Source: Coriobacteriales bacterium (GTDB lineage: Bacteria > Actinomycetota > Coriobacteriia > Coriobacteriales > UBA8131). From it: a DNA stretch of 35,437 bases. Shown here piece by piece: positions 7,815 to 16,325 of the stretch. A program made the translations under genes and the position numbers. Location of the stretch: positions 1 through 35,437 of the forward strand of contig JAIRXA010000101.1 of assembly GCA_031268525.1 (NCBI GenBank), written 5' to 3'. A model generated the notes under the pieces. That model ran no database searches. It was given only the letters and a program-made list of their open reading frames with translations, and had not been told where the DNA came from. Each line of letters starts with the position of its first letter. The stretch's first letter is position 1.

Positions 7815-8587
7815 CTCGCACCCAGTGCCCCGAGGTGGTACAACACGATTGCGGAGGCAGCAACAGCAGCGGTCTCGGTACGTAAGATACCCTCCCCAAG
7901 ACTGGCGAGACGTGCGCCCTTCTCAGCCATCAACGCAATCTCCGATTGCGAAAAACCGCCTTCGGGGCCGATGAACAAGGCGATTCGCGGGTTTGCGAAA
8001 ACTCTCTTTGCCATCTCCCTGACGATCTGTCCCAGGGAGCCCGTCTGAGCTTCCTCCCAGCAGACGATCAGGCCATCTTGATCCGCAAGCAGACGCAAAG
8101 CGCCCTCAAGATCCACCGGTTCCTCTATGACGGGGAAGGTCAGGCGGGCGGACTGTTCGCTGGCGGCACGGGCTATTCTCCCCCATCGCCTCACCTTCTC
8201 CGCACGCTTCATGGCGCTCAGGCGTATGGTCGAGCGCTCACTTTCGAGGGGTATCAGACGCAGGATGCCCAGCTCCGTCGCCTGTCGAACCGTTTGATCC
8301 ATAGAGTCATTTTTGGAGATACCTTGCACGAGGGTCAGCTGCTCACCCACCCTGTCGAGAAACGTACGCAGGAGACGTCCGGTAAGCAGGGGTTCAGGCA
8401 TACCGTGCAGTTTCTCGACGAGAACTTCAAGGCCCGTACCCCGTCCATCGGTCAACACAATGCTCTCGCCCGCTCGGATGCGAGCAGTTCTCAAATGCTC
8501 CCAGAGTTCGCGGTCAAGCGTCAGGCGAAAATCCCCGCGGTCATCCGGGTTCAGGGACTTCTCCACAAAGAAATGCGGCAGAGTCAC
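7799..8587 (-). CDS. rsmE: 16S rRNA (uracil1498-N3)-methyltransferase RsmE
   Basis: RsmE methylates U1498 in helix 44 of 16S rRNA using a SPOUT (knotted) fold. Seen: N-terminal PUA-like domain beginning LPHFFVEKSL, the GISKNDSMDQTVRQATELG motif, LIPLESERS, and the SAM-knot region IALFIGPEGGFSQSEI followed by SLGEGILRTETAA. I prefer the GTG at 8587 because homology begins three residues later and AAGG lies upstream. An ATG at 8629, overlapping the dnaJ stop by 14 nt, is the alternative and would add 14 residues of no recognised homology. The C-terminus (ASERVE) ends inside the repeat shared with mtaB. Placement after dnaJ is standard in Gram-positive genomes. Confidence 0.93.
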   Translation of the reverse strand: MTLPHFFVEKSLNPDDRGDFRLTLDRELWEHLRTARIRAGESIVLTDGRGTGLEVLVEKLHGMPEPLLTGRLLRTFLDRVGEQLTLVQGISKNDSMDQTVRQATELGILRLIPLESERSTIRLSAMKRAEKVRRWGRIARAASEQSARLTFPVIEEPVDLEGALRLLADQDGLIVCWEEAQTGSLGQIVREMAKRVFANPRIALFIGPEGGFSQSEIALMAEKGARLASLGEGILRTETAAVAASAIVLYHLGALGASERVE

Positions 8588-8615
8588 GGTCGACGATACC
8601 TTGCAGATTCCTGCG

Positions 8616-9743
8616 TCACGAAAGGGCATCCTTGAGGCGCTGCATGGGGCCCTTGCGTCCGCCGATCTCGTCGCCAAACTCGGCGGCCAAATCCTCCAGA
8701 AGCTCCTGCTGGCGCTTCGTCAGGTTCTTGGGGATGATAACGAGAACATGCGCGTACAGGTCACCTCGCGTGTCCTTCTTGAAGCGCGGCATCCCACGTC
8801 CCTTGACGCGGATCACCTGCTCGTTCTGGCAGCCTTCAGGTATCTCGACCTCAACCTTCTCGTTTGGCAAAATGCCATCCACCTCAACTCGGGCGCCGAG
8901 GGTGGCCTGCGTGATGGATACCTGTCGCCGCACGTGCAGGTCGTCGCCGTCTCGCTGAAAACTGCGGTGCTGCTCGACGCGCACGGTGACGATCAGATTG
9001 CCCGCAACCGCCCCATGCAGACCCGCCTCGCCATACCCCATCAGGCGCAGCTGCTGTCCGTCGCGGATACCATGCGGCACCTCGACGGTAATCCGTTGGC
9101 GATCGGGCAGGCGACCCTGTCCCTCGCAGTCAGGGCAGGGAATATCGATGGTCTGCCCGGTACCACCGCATTCAGGGCAGGTTGTCTGGGTTTGCATGTC
9201 GCCGAGGAAGGTTCGTTGGATTGAGATGACGCGCCCGCTCCCCTTGCAATTCGCACAGGCTACCATCTTGCCACCTTCGGCAAGGCCCGTACCCTTGCAG
9301 GTCTCGCAGGGAGCGAGGCGATCATAGACGATTTCCTTCTTGGCACCGGTCGCGACCTCTTCCAAAGTGAGTTTGAGGCCAACGCCCATGTCCCGTCCCT
9401 CGCGACGAATGGCCGCACGTCCGTGCGCCGCACCGCCGAAGAAGGTCGAGAACAGATCGCCCATTCCGAAGCCTGAGCCAAAAAGATCATCGAGGTCAAC
9501 GTACTGATAACCTCCGCCACCTCCCTGACTGCCAACCGAGCCGTAACGATCATACTGAGCGCGTTTTCCGGTGTCTGAAAGCACGTCGTAGGCCTCGTTG
9601 AGCTCCTTGAAACGCTCTTCGGCATCCGGCGACTTGTTCACGTCGGGATGCAACTCGCGCGCCTTGCGGTAAAAAGCCTTCTTTATCTCACTATCCGTCG
9701 CATCTCGGGCGACCTCAAGTATCTTGTAGTAATCGCTTGCCAC
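8616..9743 (-). CDS. dnaJ: Molecular chaperone DnaJ
   Basis: Hsp40 co-chaperone that stimulates DnaK ATPase and delivers unfolded clients. All four classic parts are present: J domain with HPD at 32-34, a Gly/Phe-rich linker (about 70-115), four CxxCxGxG zinc repeats (starting at 146, 163, 189 and 203), and the C-terminal substrate-binding domains. The 375-residue length is canonical. Translation starts at a GTG preceded by AAAGGA. It follows hrcA by 12 nt, so it shares the heat-shock operon, while dnaK and grpE are not in this window. This is a zinc-binding full-length DnaJ, not a CbpA-type protein. Confidence 0.97.
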   Translation of the reverse strand: MASDYYKILEVARDATDSEIKKAFYRKARELHPDVNKSPDAEERFKELNEAYDVLSDTGKRAQYDRYGSVGSQGGGGGYQYVDLDDLFGSGFGMGDLFSTFFGGAAHGRAAIRREGRDMGVGLKLTLEEVATGAKKEIVYDRLAPCETCKGTGLAEGGKMVACANCKGSGRVISIQRTFLGDMQTQTTCPECGGTGQTIDIPCPDCEGQGRLPDRQRITVEVPHGIRDGQQLRLMGYGEAGLHGAVAGNLIVTVRVEQHRSFQRDGDDLHVRRQVSITQATLGARVEVDGILPNEKVEVEIPEGCQNEQVIRVKGRGMPRFKKDTRGDLYAHVLVIIPKNLTKRQQELLEDLAAEFGDEIGGRKGPMQRLKDALS

Positions 9744-9755
9744 ATGCTTCCTTTC

Positions 9756-10520
9756 TCAGCTGCCTGCGGACATGGTGCCGATAGACCGTACGGCCAGAGA
9801 GACGGCCTGTATGACGGTACGATAGTCCATACGTGTTGGGCCGAAGACCGCGATGACTCCCGTGTGATGATAGGTCGCCAGGCGCTCGGCAATCAGGGAA
9901 AAAGGCGAAAGCGGGCCATCGGCCTCCCCTATTCCGACAAGTACCCGAAAACGCGTCTGATAGAGCGCATTCTCAAGCAGAAAACCCAGCGCCTGTGAGC
10001 GTTCAAGCAGCTCCATCAAGGGAACGAGCGCCTGAGCATCATGAAACTCAGGCTGTGCGAGCAGGCGCGACAGACCGCGCTGCTGGACCGTGCGTTCAGG
10101 ACTGGTGAGCCACAGAACCGCCAGCAGGCCAGTCGCCTCACTCAGCGCATCGAGCGCGATACCGGAGCGCTCCTCGAGGTCGGGAGCTGCCACTTCGCGC
10201 GAGCCGACGGGATGCACCGCAACCTGCCTGTTCGTTGCGGACACCGTCGATGAAGCAGCGTGACCGCGCGCCAGACGTGTGAGCAAAAGACCGTTGACAA
10301 ACATGCGGAAGCCGAGATTGGTTGGCATGCGCCCTGCCGAAGTGTGGGGAGAACGCGCAAAACCATCGGCCTCAAGACCCATCAGCTCACTTCGGATGGT
10401 CGCCGAGGAGATGTCGGTCAGATAGGTCTGCGCAAGGCGACGCGACGCAACGGGCGCAGCGCTCGCCACGTACTCGTCAACGAGCGCATTGAGAACCTTC
10501 TGACGCCGATCAGTCAGCAT
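9756..10520 (-). CDS. hrcA: Heat-inducible transcription repressor HrcA, shortened form
   Basis: HrcA represses groE/dnaK-type operons by binding CIRCE. The N-terminal winged helix is intact (LTDRRQKVLNALVDEYVASA, then SSATIRSELMGLEADGF and SPHTSAGRMPT). The C-terminal part matches the end of the GAF-like domain (GLSRLLAQPEF, VLVGIGEA, GVIAVFGPTRMDY). At 254 residues it is about 80-90 shorter than usual. The segment between SEATGLLAV and RTVQQRGLSRLL, where the inserted dimerisation domain normally sits, is missing. The ATG at 10520 has AAAGG 9 nt upstream; a GTG three codons earlier is too close to it. It heads hrcA-dnaJ under its own likely promoter. Confidence 0.9.
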   Translation of the reverse strand: MLTDRRQKVLNALVDEYVASAAPVASRRLAQTYLTDISSATIRSELMGLEADGFARSPHTSAGRMPTNLGFRMFVNGLLLTRLARGHAASSTVSATNRQVAVHPVGSREVAAPDLEERSGIALDALSEATGLLAVLWLTSPERTVQQRGLSRLLAQPEFHDAQALVPLMELLERSQALGFLLENALYQTRFRVLVGIGEADGPLSPFSLIAERLATYHHTGVIAVFGPTRMDYRTVIQAVSLAVRSIGTMSAGS

Positions 10521-10571
10521 GTCGTGCACACCTTTCGTTCTTCTTGAAACAAAGTCTCCTCTTCAGCCAAT

Positions 10572-10601
10572 CTTATATGGTAACAGTCCGCGACGCTTCA
10601 A
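10572..10601 (-). promoter_or_regulatory. Likely promoter of hrcA-dnaJ
   Basis: The minus strand in the 113-nt hemW-hrcA gap has TTGAAG (-35, 10601-10596) and TATAAG (-10, 10577-10572) with an 18-bp spacer, about 50 nt before hrcA. No CIRCE inverted repeat (TTAGCACTC-N9-GAGTGCTAA) is visible here. Confidence 0.5.
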
Positions 10602-10633
10602 CACGCCACAGAGAAACAATCGTCAGCAAAATG

Positions 10634-11788
10634 TCATTGACTGCGTGACCCCGAAACGCCAGCGAGGGCCCATATTCGCCCGTAGAGCTCGTTGCCGAGA
10701 AGCCAGCCTCGAGCAGTTGGGCGGTAACGCTTCTCGTCTGCCTCGACCAGGCCGAGATCGATGAGTTCGGAGAAGACCTCATAAGCTCCGGGAAGTATGA
10801 TGTCTGCCCGAGTAAGCTGTTCGCGGGCAATCCCCTCGCTCATCCGCATCCCGAGCATCAGATCTTCGGTGATTGCCTGCGCAGGCGTCAGGGTCTCGAC
10901 AACCTTTCCTCCCATCAGACGCTCACGGCCCGTGGCGCTCTGACGCATCCCCGCCGCTCCCCTACCCAGCCCCAGATAACTGACACCTGTCCAGTAGGCG
11001 CTGTTATGGCGACATTCAGATCCCGGTTTTGCATATGAGGCAACCTCGTAGCGATGATAACCCTGCTGGCGGAGGTGCTCGGCGGCCTGCTCCATGAAAA
11101 GCGCCTGCGTATCCTCGTCCAGCGACACGAGCCTACCCTGCTTGGCAGCGTGAGCAAAGGGCGTGCCCTCCTCAACCGTGAGCGGATAGATGCTGATATG
11201 CGGCAGGTCGAAGGTTTCCGCCGCTTCGAGGCTTGCGAGCCAGCTGGCCATCGTCTGTCCGGCGATCCCGCAGATCAGATCGATGGACAGATTGTCACAG
11301 CGCTCTCGAATGGCCGTAATCGCCCCGCGTGCACGAGCAGCGTCATGGATACGTCCCAATGCACGTAAGTCCGCATCCTGAAAACTCTGCACACCTAGGG
11401 AAAAACGGTTAACGCCGAGGGCAAAGAGGTCGCGAACGAGCGAATCGGTGATCTGTTCCGGGTTGGCCTCCACCGTGAACTCAAGGCCAGTGAGGTCGAT
11501 GCTCAGGGCAAGGGTGTAGACGAGTTGCACGAGTCGTCGAGAACCGAGGAAACTGGGAGAACCGCCACCGATATAGACGCTTCGGACAGCGGAAAGCAGC
11601 CCCTCACGTGCGACGTCACGCACTTCACGGATCAAGCCATCGAGATAGGTATCGATCCGCGGATCATCGGGCGCTACTGCCTCGGTCGTAAAATCACAGT
11701 AGGCACAGCGAGACGCACAAAAGGGAATGTGGAGATACAGAGCTCCATAGGGTTCAGATTGTGCGGCGTTCATCGACTCAACATTCAT
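10634..11788 (-). CDS. hemW: Radical-SAM heme chaperone HemW (formerly oxygen-independent coproporphyrinogen oxidase-like)
   Basis: HemW proteins bind heme and a 4Fe-4S cluster and deliver heme to respiratory enzymes. Seen: YLHIPFC then the CxxxCxxC cluster motif (C24, C28, C31, followed by DF rather than the extra cysteine of true HemN), the glycine-rich YIGGGSPSFL, VEANPE, and GVNRFSLGVQSFQD. The C-terminal HemW domain (EDLMLGMRMSEGI to the end) is present. The 384-residue length is typical. The first ATG (11788) overlaps the dusB stop by 11 nt; a second ATG five codons later is equally plausible, and neither has a strong ribosome binding site. HemW next to hrcA-dnaJ is the usual Gram-positive order (after lepA). 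Confidence 0.93.
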   Translation of the reverse strand: MNVESMNAAQSEPYGALYLHIPFCASRCAYCDFTTEAVAPDDPRIDTYLDGLIREVRDVAREGLLSAVRSVYIGGGSPSFLGSRRLVQLVYTLALSIDLTGLEFTVEANPEQITDSLVRDLFALGVNRFSLGVQSFQDADLRALGRIHDAARARGAITAIRERCDNLSIDLICGIAGQTMASWLASLEAAETFDLPHISIYPLTVEEGTPFAHAAKQGRLVSLDEDTQALFMEQAAEHLRQQGYHRYEVASYAKPGSECRHNSAYWTGVSYLGLGRGAAGMRQSATGRERLMGGKVVETLTPAQAITEDLMLGMRMSEGIAREQLTRADIILPGAYEVFSELIDLGLVEADEKRYRPTARGWLLGNELYGRIWALAGVSGSRSQ

Positions 11789-12752
11789 CTAGTATCCATG
11801 AAAACAGGGCCTCGTAATCGGCCAGAGACACACAGGTCTGAACCGCACGACGAAGAGCGCCTGCCTGAGGAGTCCCACGAAAGTACCAGGCAGTATGCTT
11901 ACGCATCGAGGCAAGACGCCTTGGATAGCACGTCGCCAGACCCCGGGTATGTTCGCGGGCAATCCGCACGCGTTCGCCCAGATCGGGGACGCCATCTGAC
12001 GGGTTCTTTCCTGTAGACAGGGTGCTTCCGGCAGAAAATATCCAGGGATTACCCTGAGCACCGCGTGCGACCATGACCGCACGTGCCCCCTGCTCTTCGC
12101 GATAGAAGCGAATGTCGTCTCGGGTGAAGACATCGCCACTGGCGATCACCGGGATCTCAACGGCAGCAACCACACGTCCGATAAGCTCGCGATCGGCGCT
12201 ACCGTGGTAGAACTGCTGGGCTGTACGACCGTGTATGGCAAGCGCTGCCATACCACACTGTTGTGCTCTCCGTGCGAACTCTACGGCGATATCCTCGTCA
12301 AGCTCGTAGCCCTTACGGAACTTCACGGTCACCGGTAAGTCCACAGCCGAGACAACTGCTCGCATAATAGTGTCTGCCAACAGGGGCTCGCGTAGTAAAG
12401 CAGCGCCGTCGCCCTTGGTGACGATTTTGCGGGCCGGACACGCCATATTGATGTCGATCAGCGCCAGATTGCCGTCAAAGCGCTCCTCCAACACACATGC
12501 CTGCTTTGCCAGCACATCCGGCTCGTGTCCGAAGAGCTGCGCCGCCACGGGTTGCTTTGTCTCATCAGCAAGCAGGTCAAAGGATTTCTGGTTGCCAAAG
12601 CTCAGGCCCTTAGCCGAAACCATCTCCGTATACGTCAGGTCAGCCCCCATGCGCGCACAGAGGGAGCGGAAGATGGGGTCGTTGACGCCCGCCATCGGCG
12701 CGAGCAAAACGCCGCGTCCGAGCAGTTCGTCGATGGTCGGACGGACGCTCAT
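11778..12752 (-). CDS. dusB: tRNA-dihydrouridine synthase DusB
   Basis: FMN enzyme that reduces specific uridines in tRNA to dihydrouridine. Seen: VLLAPMAGVNDPIFR (FMN-binding start), the catalytic-cysteine motif NMACPARKIVTKGDGAALL, VKFRKGY, and AIHGRTAQQFYHGSAD, followed by VIASGDV and VMVARGAQGNPW. It is 324 residues from the ATG at 12752. A TTG further upstream, inside the lepA stop region, would add eight residues but has no spaced ribosome binding site. It follows lepA by 13 nt and overlaps hemW by 11 nt, so it is probably cotranscribed with both. The DusB/Dus assignment rests on the conserved motifs; the target position in tRNA is not evident. Confidence 0.93.
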   Translation of the reverse strand: MSVRPTIDELLGRGVLLAPMAGVNDPIFRSLCARMGADLTYTEMVSAKGLSFGNQKSFDLLADETKQPVAAQLFGHEPDVLAKQACVLEERFDGNLALIDINMACPARKIVTKGDGAALLREPLLADTIMRAVVSAVDLPVTVKFRKGYELDEDIAVEFARRAQQCGMAALAIHGRTAQQFYHGSADRELIGRVVAAVEIPVIASGDVFTRDDIRFYREEQGARAVMVARGAQGNPWIFSAGSTLSTGKNPSDGVPDLGERVRIAREHTRGLATCYPRRLASMRKHTAWYFRGTPQAGALRRAVQTCVSLADYEALFSWILDEC

Positions 12753-12765
12753 CGAACCCTGATAA

Positions 12766-14568
12766 TCACTCGTCAACCTTCAGGATTGCCATGAAGGCCT
12801 CCTGTGGAACCTCGACACTGCCGATATTCTTCATACGCTTCTTGCCCGCTTTCTGCTTCTCCAACAGCTTACGCTTGCGGGTGATATCGCCTCCATAGCA
12901 TTTGGCGAGCACATCCTTACGACGCGCCTTGACCGTCGTGCGTGCCAGCACACGCCCCCCGACCGCCGCCTGAATAGGCACCTCAAAGAGTTGACGAGGG
13001 ATGATCTCCTTGAGCCGTATGGACAGCGTGTTGCCCATCGAATAGGCCTTGTCCCTATGTACGATGAAACTCAGGGCGTCCACAGGTTTGCCTGACAGAA
13101 GGATATCAAGACGTACAAGTTGAGAGAATCGATAATCGGAGAACTCATAATCGAGCGAGGCATAGCCCTTCGTGCGGCTCTTGAGCTGGTCAAAGTAGTC
13201 CATGATCAGCTCGGAGAGCGGGATATCCCAACGCATCTCAACGGTGGTCGTCGAAAGGTACTGCATGGTGTCAAAGACGCCGCGTCGCGCGATAGAGAGA
13301 TCCATGACGGCGCCGACGTAATCAGGCGGAATGAGGATGGTCGCCTTGAGGTAGGGCTCTTCAATGTGCTCGATGGATACAGGATCGGGCATATCCTGCG
13401 GCGAATGAATGGAGAGCATCTCCCCATTGGTGAGAAAGACGTGGTACTCCACGCTGGGTGCCGTCGCAAGCAGATCGAGGCTGAATTCACGTTCAAGGCG
13501 CTCCTTGACGACCTCCATGTGGAGCAGGCCGAGGAAACCAACGCGAAATCCAAAGCCCAGAGCGTGGCTTGTTTCCGGTTCATAGACAAGTGCCGGATCG
13601 TTGAGTCGCAGCTTGTCGAGCGCATCGCGCAGGTCGGTATACTGGTCGCCCTCAAGGGGGAAGATGCCCGTATAGACCATCGGTTTGACCTCGCGATAGC
13701 CGGGCAGGGGTTCGCTGACGCCACCACGCTCCAGAGTCACGGTGTCGCCGACCTTCACGTCTGCAGGATCCTTTAGGCCCGTAATGAGATAGCCAACCTC
13801 ACCGACCATAAGATTGTCAACCGGTGTATTGGCAGGACGGCGCACGCCAACCTCCTCGACCTGTGTCGCGACGTCGGTTGCCATGAAGCGAATCTTCTGA
13901 CCCGTGGTGAGGGTGCCGTCGATGATTCGTACGAGAGCTACGACTCCACGATAGGCGTCAAAATAGGAATCGAAGATCAGTGCCGCAAGGGGCTGATCCG
14001 CAGCACCGGATGGCAGGGGGATACGCTGAACGATTGCCTCCAGCAGTTCCTCGACGCCTTCCCCGGTCTTGCCGGAAACCAAAATGGCCTCATCGGCGGG
14101 TATGGCCAGCCCTTCCTCAATCTCATGACGGACACGTTCAATATCGGCAGCCGGCAGGTCGATCTTGTTGATAACGGGGATGATCTCCAGACCGGCATTC
14201 ATGGCCATCAGGGCATTCGCAACCGTCTGTGCCTCTACGCCCTGCGTCGCGTCGACAACGAGCACCGCTCCCTCGCAGGCAGCCAGTGAGCGGGAGACCT
14301 CATAGGTAAAGTCCACGTGTCCCGGTGTGTCGATGAGGTTGAGCTGGTAGGTCTGGCCGTCGCGCGCATCGTACATGACCCGTACGGCCTGCGACTTGAT
14401 GGTGATCCCACGCTCGCGCTCAATGTCCATCGAGTCGAGCACCTGCTCGACCATGTCGCGCTCGGCAATGGTGTGAGTCAGCTGCAAGACCCTGTCGGCG
14501 AGAGTCGATTTCCCATGATCTATATGGGCGATGATGGAGAAATTGCGTATCAGGGATGGATCGGTCAT
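12766..14568 (-). CDS. lepA: Elongation factor 4 (LepA), ribosome-associated GTPase
   Basis: LepA/EF4 is a ribosome-dependent GTPase implicated in 30S assembly and in back-translocation of stalled ribosomes. G motifs: AHIDHGKST (14-22), DTPGHVDF, NKIDLPAAD and SGKTGEGV. The C-terminal domain unique to LepA is present (LARTTVKARRKDVLAKCYGGDITRKRKLLEKQKAGKKRM). At exactly 600 residues it is the canonical length. The ATG is preceded by only a weak GGGA, and that segment is one arm of the alternative hairpins at 14572-14613. Expression may therefore depend on their folding and on readthrough from rpsA. Confidence 0.97.
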   Translation of the reverse strand: MTDPSLIRNFSIIAHIDHGKSTLADRVLQLTHTIAERDMVEQVLDSMDIERERGITIKSQAVRVMYDARDGQTYQLNLIDTPGHVDFTYEVSRSLAACEGAVLVVDATQGVEAQTVANALMAMNAGLEIIPVINKIDLPAADIERVRHEIEEGLAIPADEAILVSGKTGEGVEELLEAIVQRIPLPSGAADQPLAALIFDSYFDAYRGVVALVRIIDGTLTTGQKIRFMATDVATQVEEVGVRRPANTPVDNLMVGEVGYLITGLKDPADVKVGDTVTLERGGVSEPLPGYREVKPMVYTGIFPLEGDQYTDLRDALDKLRLNDPALVYEPETSHALGFGFRVGFLGLLHMEVVKERLEREFSLDLLATAPSVEYHVFLTNGEMLSIHSPQDMPDPVSIEHIEEPYLKATILIPPDYVGAVMDLSIARRGVFDTMQYLSTTTVEMRWDIPLSELIMDYFDQLKSRTKGYASLDYEFSDYRFSQLVRLDILLSGKPVDALSFIVHRDKAYSMGNTLSIRLKEIIPRQLFEVPIQAAVGGRVLARTTVKARRKDVLAKCYGGDITRKRKLLEKQKAGKKRMKNIGSVEVPQEAFMAILKVDE

Positions 14569-14571
14569 GGT

Positions 14572-14613
14572 CCCGTCTCTATCGCGAGACGGGCACCCGC
14601 AGATGCCCGTCTC
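14572..14613 (-). terminator. Two mutually exclusive hairpins between rpsA and lepA
   Basis: Minus strand, 5' to 3': arm A GAGACGGGCA (14613-14604), loop of 8, arm B TGCCCGTCTC (14595-14586), loop of 6, arm C GAGACGGG (14579-14572), then ACC and the lepA ATG. Arm B can pair perfectly with A (10 bp) or, through CCCGTCTC, with C (8 bp). A-B lacks a following T-run. B-C would occlude the only purine-rich stretch in front of lepA. It could act as a weak terminator/processing site or as a translational switch. Confidence 0.6.
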
Positions 14614-14637
14614 AGTGGTCAGTATGTCAGGGCGTGT

Positions 14638-16134
14638 TTATTCCTCGCTTGTTGTTGGCTCGGGTTTCGGTGCTTCCTCGGCGGGGACTTCGGCGACGGG
14701 CTCGACGGGCTCGGTGGGGGCCTCAGCAGATTCCTCAATGGGAGTCTCGACGTCTTCTTCGGTAGGCACTTCGGCTTCCTCAACGGGGGCCTCGACGTCT
14801 TCTTCGGCGACGGGCTCGACGTCCTCGGTGGGGGCCTCAACAGCTTCTTCAGCAGGAGCCTCAGCTTCCGTCTCACTTCCGCCTGCATCGGCATCCATCT
14901 CGTCGGCTGCCTCAAGCTCGCCATCGGATTCGCCCTGACCTTCCTCACCCTTCTCCTCGCCACGCTCCTTGCGGGTCTTTGGCTTGGGCTTCGGGACGTT
15001 TGGATCAGGCTCGGAAACCTCGATCTCGATTCCCAGAGTCTCGGCGGCTGACTTCATGGAAAGCGAAATGCGACGGCGGTCAGGGTCGATATCCATGACC
15101 TTGACGTGCACCGTATCGCCGACATGTACAACCTGTGAGGGCGACTCGATGTGGCGACCCGCCATTTCAGAGATATGGACGAGGCCCTCGATATTGTCAC
15201 CAAGCTCAACAAAGGAGCCAAAGCTCACGAGCTTGGTCACGCGGCCCTCAATGATCGCACCGATCGGGAAATTCTTGACAAGCTGGCGCCACGGATCCTC
15301 GGTGGTTTGCTTCAGGCCCAGCGAGATACGCTCGCGACTGAGGTCAACCTCCAAAACCTGCACTTCAACCTCATCGCCAACCTTGACGACCTCGGAGGGA
15401 TGGGAGACATGATTCCAAGACAGCTCGCTGATGTGCACGAGACCATCGATACCGCCGAGATCAACGAAGGCGCCAAAATCGACGATGGAAGAGACGGCGC
15501 CCTTCAGGCGCATACCGGGCACAAGCTTCTCCAAAATCTCACTGCGCTCATTCTTACGACCCTCTTCCAGCACCACACGACGCGAGAGAACCACATTGTT
15601 GCGGTTACGGTCCATCTCGATGACGCGTGCTTCGATATGCTCACCGGTAAAGGATTCCAGATCCTTGACGCGACGCAGGTCGACCAGAGACGCCGGCAGG
15701 AAACCTCGCAGACCGATATCGAGGATCAGGCCGCCCTTGACCACCTCGATGACCTCACCTATGACGTTCTCGCCGGAGTTGAACTTCTCTTCGATGTCGA
15801 TCCAGGCGCGCTCGTATTCCGCGCGCTTCTTGGAGAGGATCAGGCGGCCTTCCTTGTCTTCCTTCTGGAGGACAAGAGCCTCGATCTTCTCATCGATACT
15901 GACGATTTCCGAGGGATCGAGGTCCTTACGGATGGACAGCTCGCGCGCCGGTATGACTCCCTCTGATTTGAAACCGATATCGAGCAACACCTCATCATGC
16001 TCAATCTTAACGACGGTTCCAGCAACGAGATCGCCTTCGTCAAAGTCAGTGATCGTCTCGTCGATGAGCTTTGTAAGCTGGTCATCATCAACCAACTCCA
16101 GCTCAATCACTGAAGTGTTCTTGATTTCACTCAA
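14638..16134 (-). CDS. rpsA: 30S ribosomal protein S1 with long acidic repeat tail
   Basis: S1 binds mRNA leaders and helps place them on the 30S subunit. Four S1/OB domains are clear: about 32-102, 118-187, 204-274 and 290-361, the last two ending in the strong GLVHISEL/GLVHISEM signatures. The first two are divergent, as in other Gram-positive S1 proteins. From residue 381 to 498 there is a low-complexity tail: first Lys/Arg/Glu-rich, then imperfect repeats of EAPxEExVE and EPVAEEDVE units. The tail is strongly acidic and Pro/Val-rich. A promoter 130 nt upstream and an isolated position between coaD and lepA suggest a mostly independent transcript. Confidence 0.95.
   Translation of the reverse strand: MSEIKNTSVIELELVDDDQLTKLIDETITDFDEGDLVAGTVVKIEHDEVLLDIGFKSEGVIPARELSIRKDLDPSEIVSIDEKIEALVLQKEDKEGRLILSKKRAEYERAWIDIEEKFNSGENVIGEVIEVVKGGLILDIGLRGFLPASLVDLRRVKDLESFTGEHIEARVIEMDRNRNNVVLSRRVVLEEGRKNERSEILEKLVPGMRLKGAVSSIVDFGAFVDLGGIDGLVHISELSWNHVSHPSEVVKVGDEVEVQVLEVDLSRERISLGLKQTTEDPWRQLVKNFPIGAIIEGRVTKLVSFGSFVELGDNIEGLVHISEMAGRHIESPSQVVHVGDTVHVKVMDIDPDRRRISLSMKSAAETLGIEIEVSEPDPNVPKPKPKTRKERGEEKGEEGQGESDGELEAADEMDADAGGSETEAEAPAEEAVEAPTEDVEPVAEEDVEAPVEEAEVPTEEDVETPIEESAEAPTEPVEPVAEVPAEEAPKPEPTTSEE
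14680..14880 (-). repeat. Degenerate in-frame repeats coding the acidic S1 tail
   Basis: Plus-strand words such as GCCTCGACGTCTTCTTCGG and GGGCTCGACG recur at irregular 30-60 bp spacing. They encode the Glu/Ala/Pro/Val units of the S1 C-terminus (about residues 420-485). The near-identity at DNA level suggests recent slippage or recombination rather than only amino-acid-level constraint. Confidence 0.7.
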
Positions 16135-16268
16135 GGGTGGACCCCTTCCGTATAGGGGCCCCTTGTGCCATGCTCTCCGTCACGAACCTCGTACGCTGAG
16201 TGGAAACTGAACATGTCTCGGGGCCAACAGTAGTTTGCTCTCGGACCGATGCCCGGGATACATCGTTC

Positions 16269-16298
16269 AGTATAGCGTTTCAGCAGGGTCAAGGACAA
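16269..16298 (-). promoter_or_regulatory. Likely promoter of rpsA
   Basis: Minus strand TTGTCC (-35, 16298-16293) and TATACT (-10, 16274-16269) with an 18-bp spacer lie in the 191-nt coaD-rpsA gap. They predict a leader of about 130 nt. A 5-bp GC-only stem (CGCGC/GCGCG around AAGAA, 16304-16318) lies just upstream of it, at the 3' side of coaD; there is no T-run. The rest of the gap shows nothing else I recognise. Confidence 0.55.
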
Positions 16299-16325
16299 GC
16301 TATCGCGCAAGAAGCGCGCGAGAAG

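Noticed and set aside
10521..10633. CIRCE operator upstream of hrcA
   Set aside because: Neither half-site of the conserved inverted repeat is present on either strand.
14531..14938. Long plus-strand open frame (135 codons, Ser/Ala-rich) opposite the end of rpsA
   Set aside because: It is the antisense of the low-complexity S1 tail repeats; repeats remove stops in several frames, there is no ribosome binding site and no recognisable protein.
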